Below, piece after piece: positions 63,154 to 64,000 of a DNA stretch of 64,000 nt. This DNA comes from Aquatica leii (taxonomy: Eukaryota; Arthropoda; Insecta; Coleoptera; Lampyridae). The stretch's first letter is position 1. Every line of letters starts with the position of its first letter. The position numbers and the translations under genes were made by a program. Below the pieces are notes generated by a model. That model ran no database searches. It was not told where the DNA came from and worked only from the letters and a program-made list of their open reading frames with translations. Location: the NCBI GenBank assembly GCA_035610365.1, contig CM069432.1:11346001-11410000 (forward strand), in the 5' to 3' direction.

Positions 63154-64000
63154 TCATATGTCCTTCCAGTGGCGGGCACAGGCTATGGCCCTGTCGGTGG
63201 CTGCAGTGAGGTCCTCCATGGTGCATTTTTCGTCGAGGAGTCGGCAGATCGGAAGATGTTCCATGGTCTGTCTTTCCCCGCAGTCGCTAGAGTACCCCCA
63301 ATTGGTCATGTTGACTTTGGATCTGCCAGTTCTAGTGCGTAGGCGGTTTAGGTTTTTCCACGTAGTCCAGTCCAGATCACCGCCAGCGGGTAGGTGTTCT
63401 CCCACTTCTAGGCTGGTACCGTCAATTGCGTCGGTGTTTTTAACGCGTTCGCGCCATGAATCCAACCTCGCTGCTTTAGCTGTTGAGTCCAGGGGTTTCT
63501 CGGGTATGAAGCTTTTTCGGGATTTTAGGCGTTTGTCGATGTTGGTATGGCCGTACAATGGATGTCGGGGGTCCTCTAGTTGCCTCAGTATTTCCCGCCT
63601 ACTCGCTACATTTCTTCTTATGTCTGGTGGAGCAATACCGGCTAATAGGTAGAGGCTGTTGATGGGTGTCGGTTTCAGGCAACCCGTGATGTAGCGACAG
63701 CTCTCGTTGAGCACCGGGTCGAGTTTTTTTGCATGAGATGACCGCTCCCAAACTGGGCACGCAAATTCTGCTGTGGAGTAGCAGAGTGCGAGTGCAGTAG
63801 AGCCTAGGGTGGTCGGGTTGGCGCCCCACTTAGTGTTGGCCAGTTTTCTGAGGATATTTTTCCGAGCGCTGACTTTCCCCTTCGCCTTTTCCACGTGGGC
63901 CCTATAAGTCAGGGTCCGGTCGAGGACGACTCCGAGGTACACTGGGTTCTGGTGGTGTTCTATTTCCGTACCATTCCAGGTGATGCGTAACTTCCGGTTT
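63154..64000 (-). pseudogene. LINE C-terminal region, continues past the window edge
   Basis: A 262-codon open frame reads MYLGVVLDRTLTYRAHVEKA, LRKLANTKWGANPTTLGSTA, LALCYSTAEFACPVWERSSH, LNESCRYITGCLKPTPINSL and ends with NRLRTRTGRSKVNMTNWGYS, CGERQTMEHLPIC and TDRAIACARHW. This is the thumb and C-terminal zinc-knuckle-like region of a jockey-superfamily type LINE widespread in arthropods. The frame is open to the edge and GC-richer than its surroundings, suggesting a recent copy. The reverse transcriptase core lies outside the window. It sits in a G-alpha-o intron. Part of a possibly intact ORF2; called pseudogene because only the end is seen. Confidence 0.75.

Overview
The window is about 64 kb of AT-rich, intron-containing, transposon-dense DNA from an insect, most likely a beetle. 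That guess rests on the types of host gene and mobile element present. No rRNA, tRNA or CRISPR locus was seen, and no prokaryotic-style gene organisation. Two host loci can be supported. The first is a complete ionotropic chemoreceptor gene of the IR75 type on the minus strand: nine exons between 37149 and 10686, 650 codons before the stop, every junction GT-AG with matching codon phase. The second is the last coding exon of the G-protein alpha-o subunit, minus strand, 62236-62049; the rest of that gene lies beyond the right edge of the window.

Layout. 1-10.7 kb: mostly unique AT-rich DNA with a broken Gypsy pol, an isolated primer-binding site, a possible solo LTR and a foldback element. 10.7-37.15 kb: the IR75 gene. 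Its five 5' exons are packed with introns of 49-82 bp, but introns 5, 6 and 8 are 5.7, 5.8 and 12.7 kb and hold nested transposons. Intron 8 has RTE-like LINE pieces, two degenerate Gypsy copies meeting head to head, a Ginger-type DNA transposon with 213-bp inverted repeats, a tyrosine-recombinase (Crypton-like) relic, and a tRNA-Lys-primed LTR element. Intron 6 is almost entirely one Tc1-like transposon that has itself been invaded. Intron 5 has BEL, jockey-like, Penelope-like and RTE-like pieces. 38.4-43.6 kb: a decayed BEL/Pao element. 45.5-47.9 kb: a CR1/jockey-group LINE. 48.05-48.6 kb: a minisatellite. 48.7-55.3 kb: a young Gypsy element with 459-bp LTRs and an ATAT target duplication, inserted into a ZMYM-type hAT gene. 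56.4-58.1 kb: a deleted hAT with an 8-bp target duplication inside a Tc1 relic. 58.7-59.1 kb: an LTR remnant. 59-62 kb: the 3' flank of G-alpha-o. 63.15-64 kb: the 3' part of another LINE.

The most striking object is the young Gypsy element. After integrase, where an env gene would sit in an errantivirus, it carries a third reading frame with a TARG1/OARD1-like macro domain (ADP-ribose binding or hydrolysis) followed by a CCCH zinc finger. This frame is offset by -1 from pol, reads through the polypurine tract and ends inside the 3' LTR. The second is the Crypton-like relic, which has a 115-bp terminal hairpin and short direct repeats at its ends.

All calls were made by eye from translations and repeat matching. 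Family names rest on recognised motifs, not on database searches.
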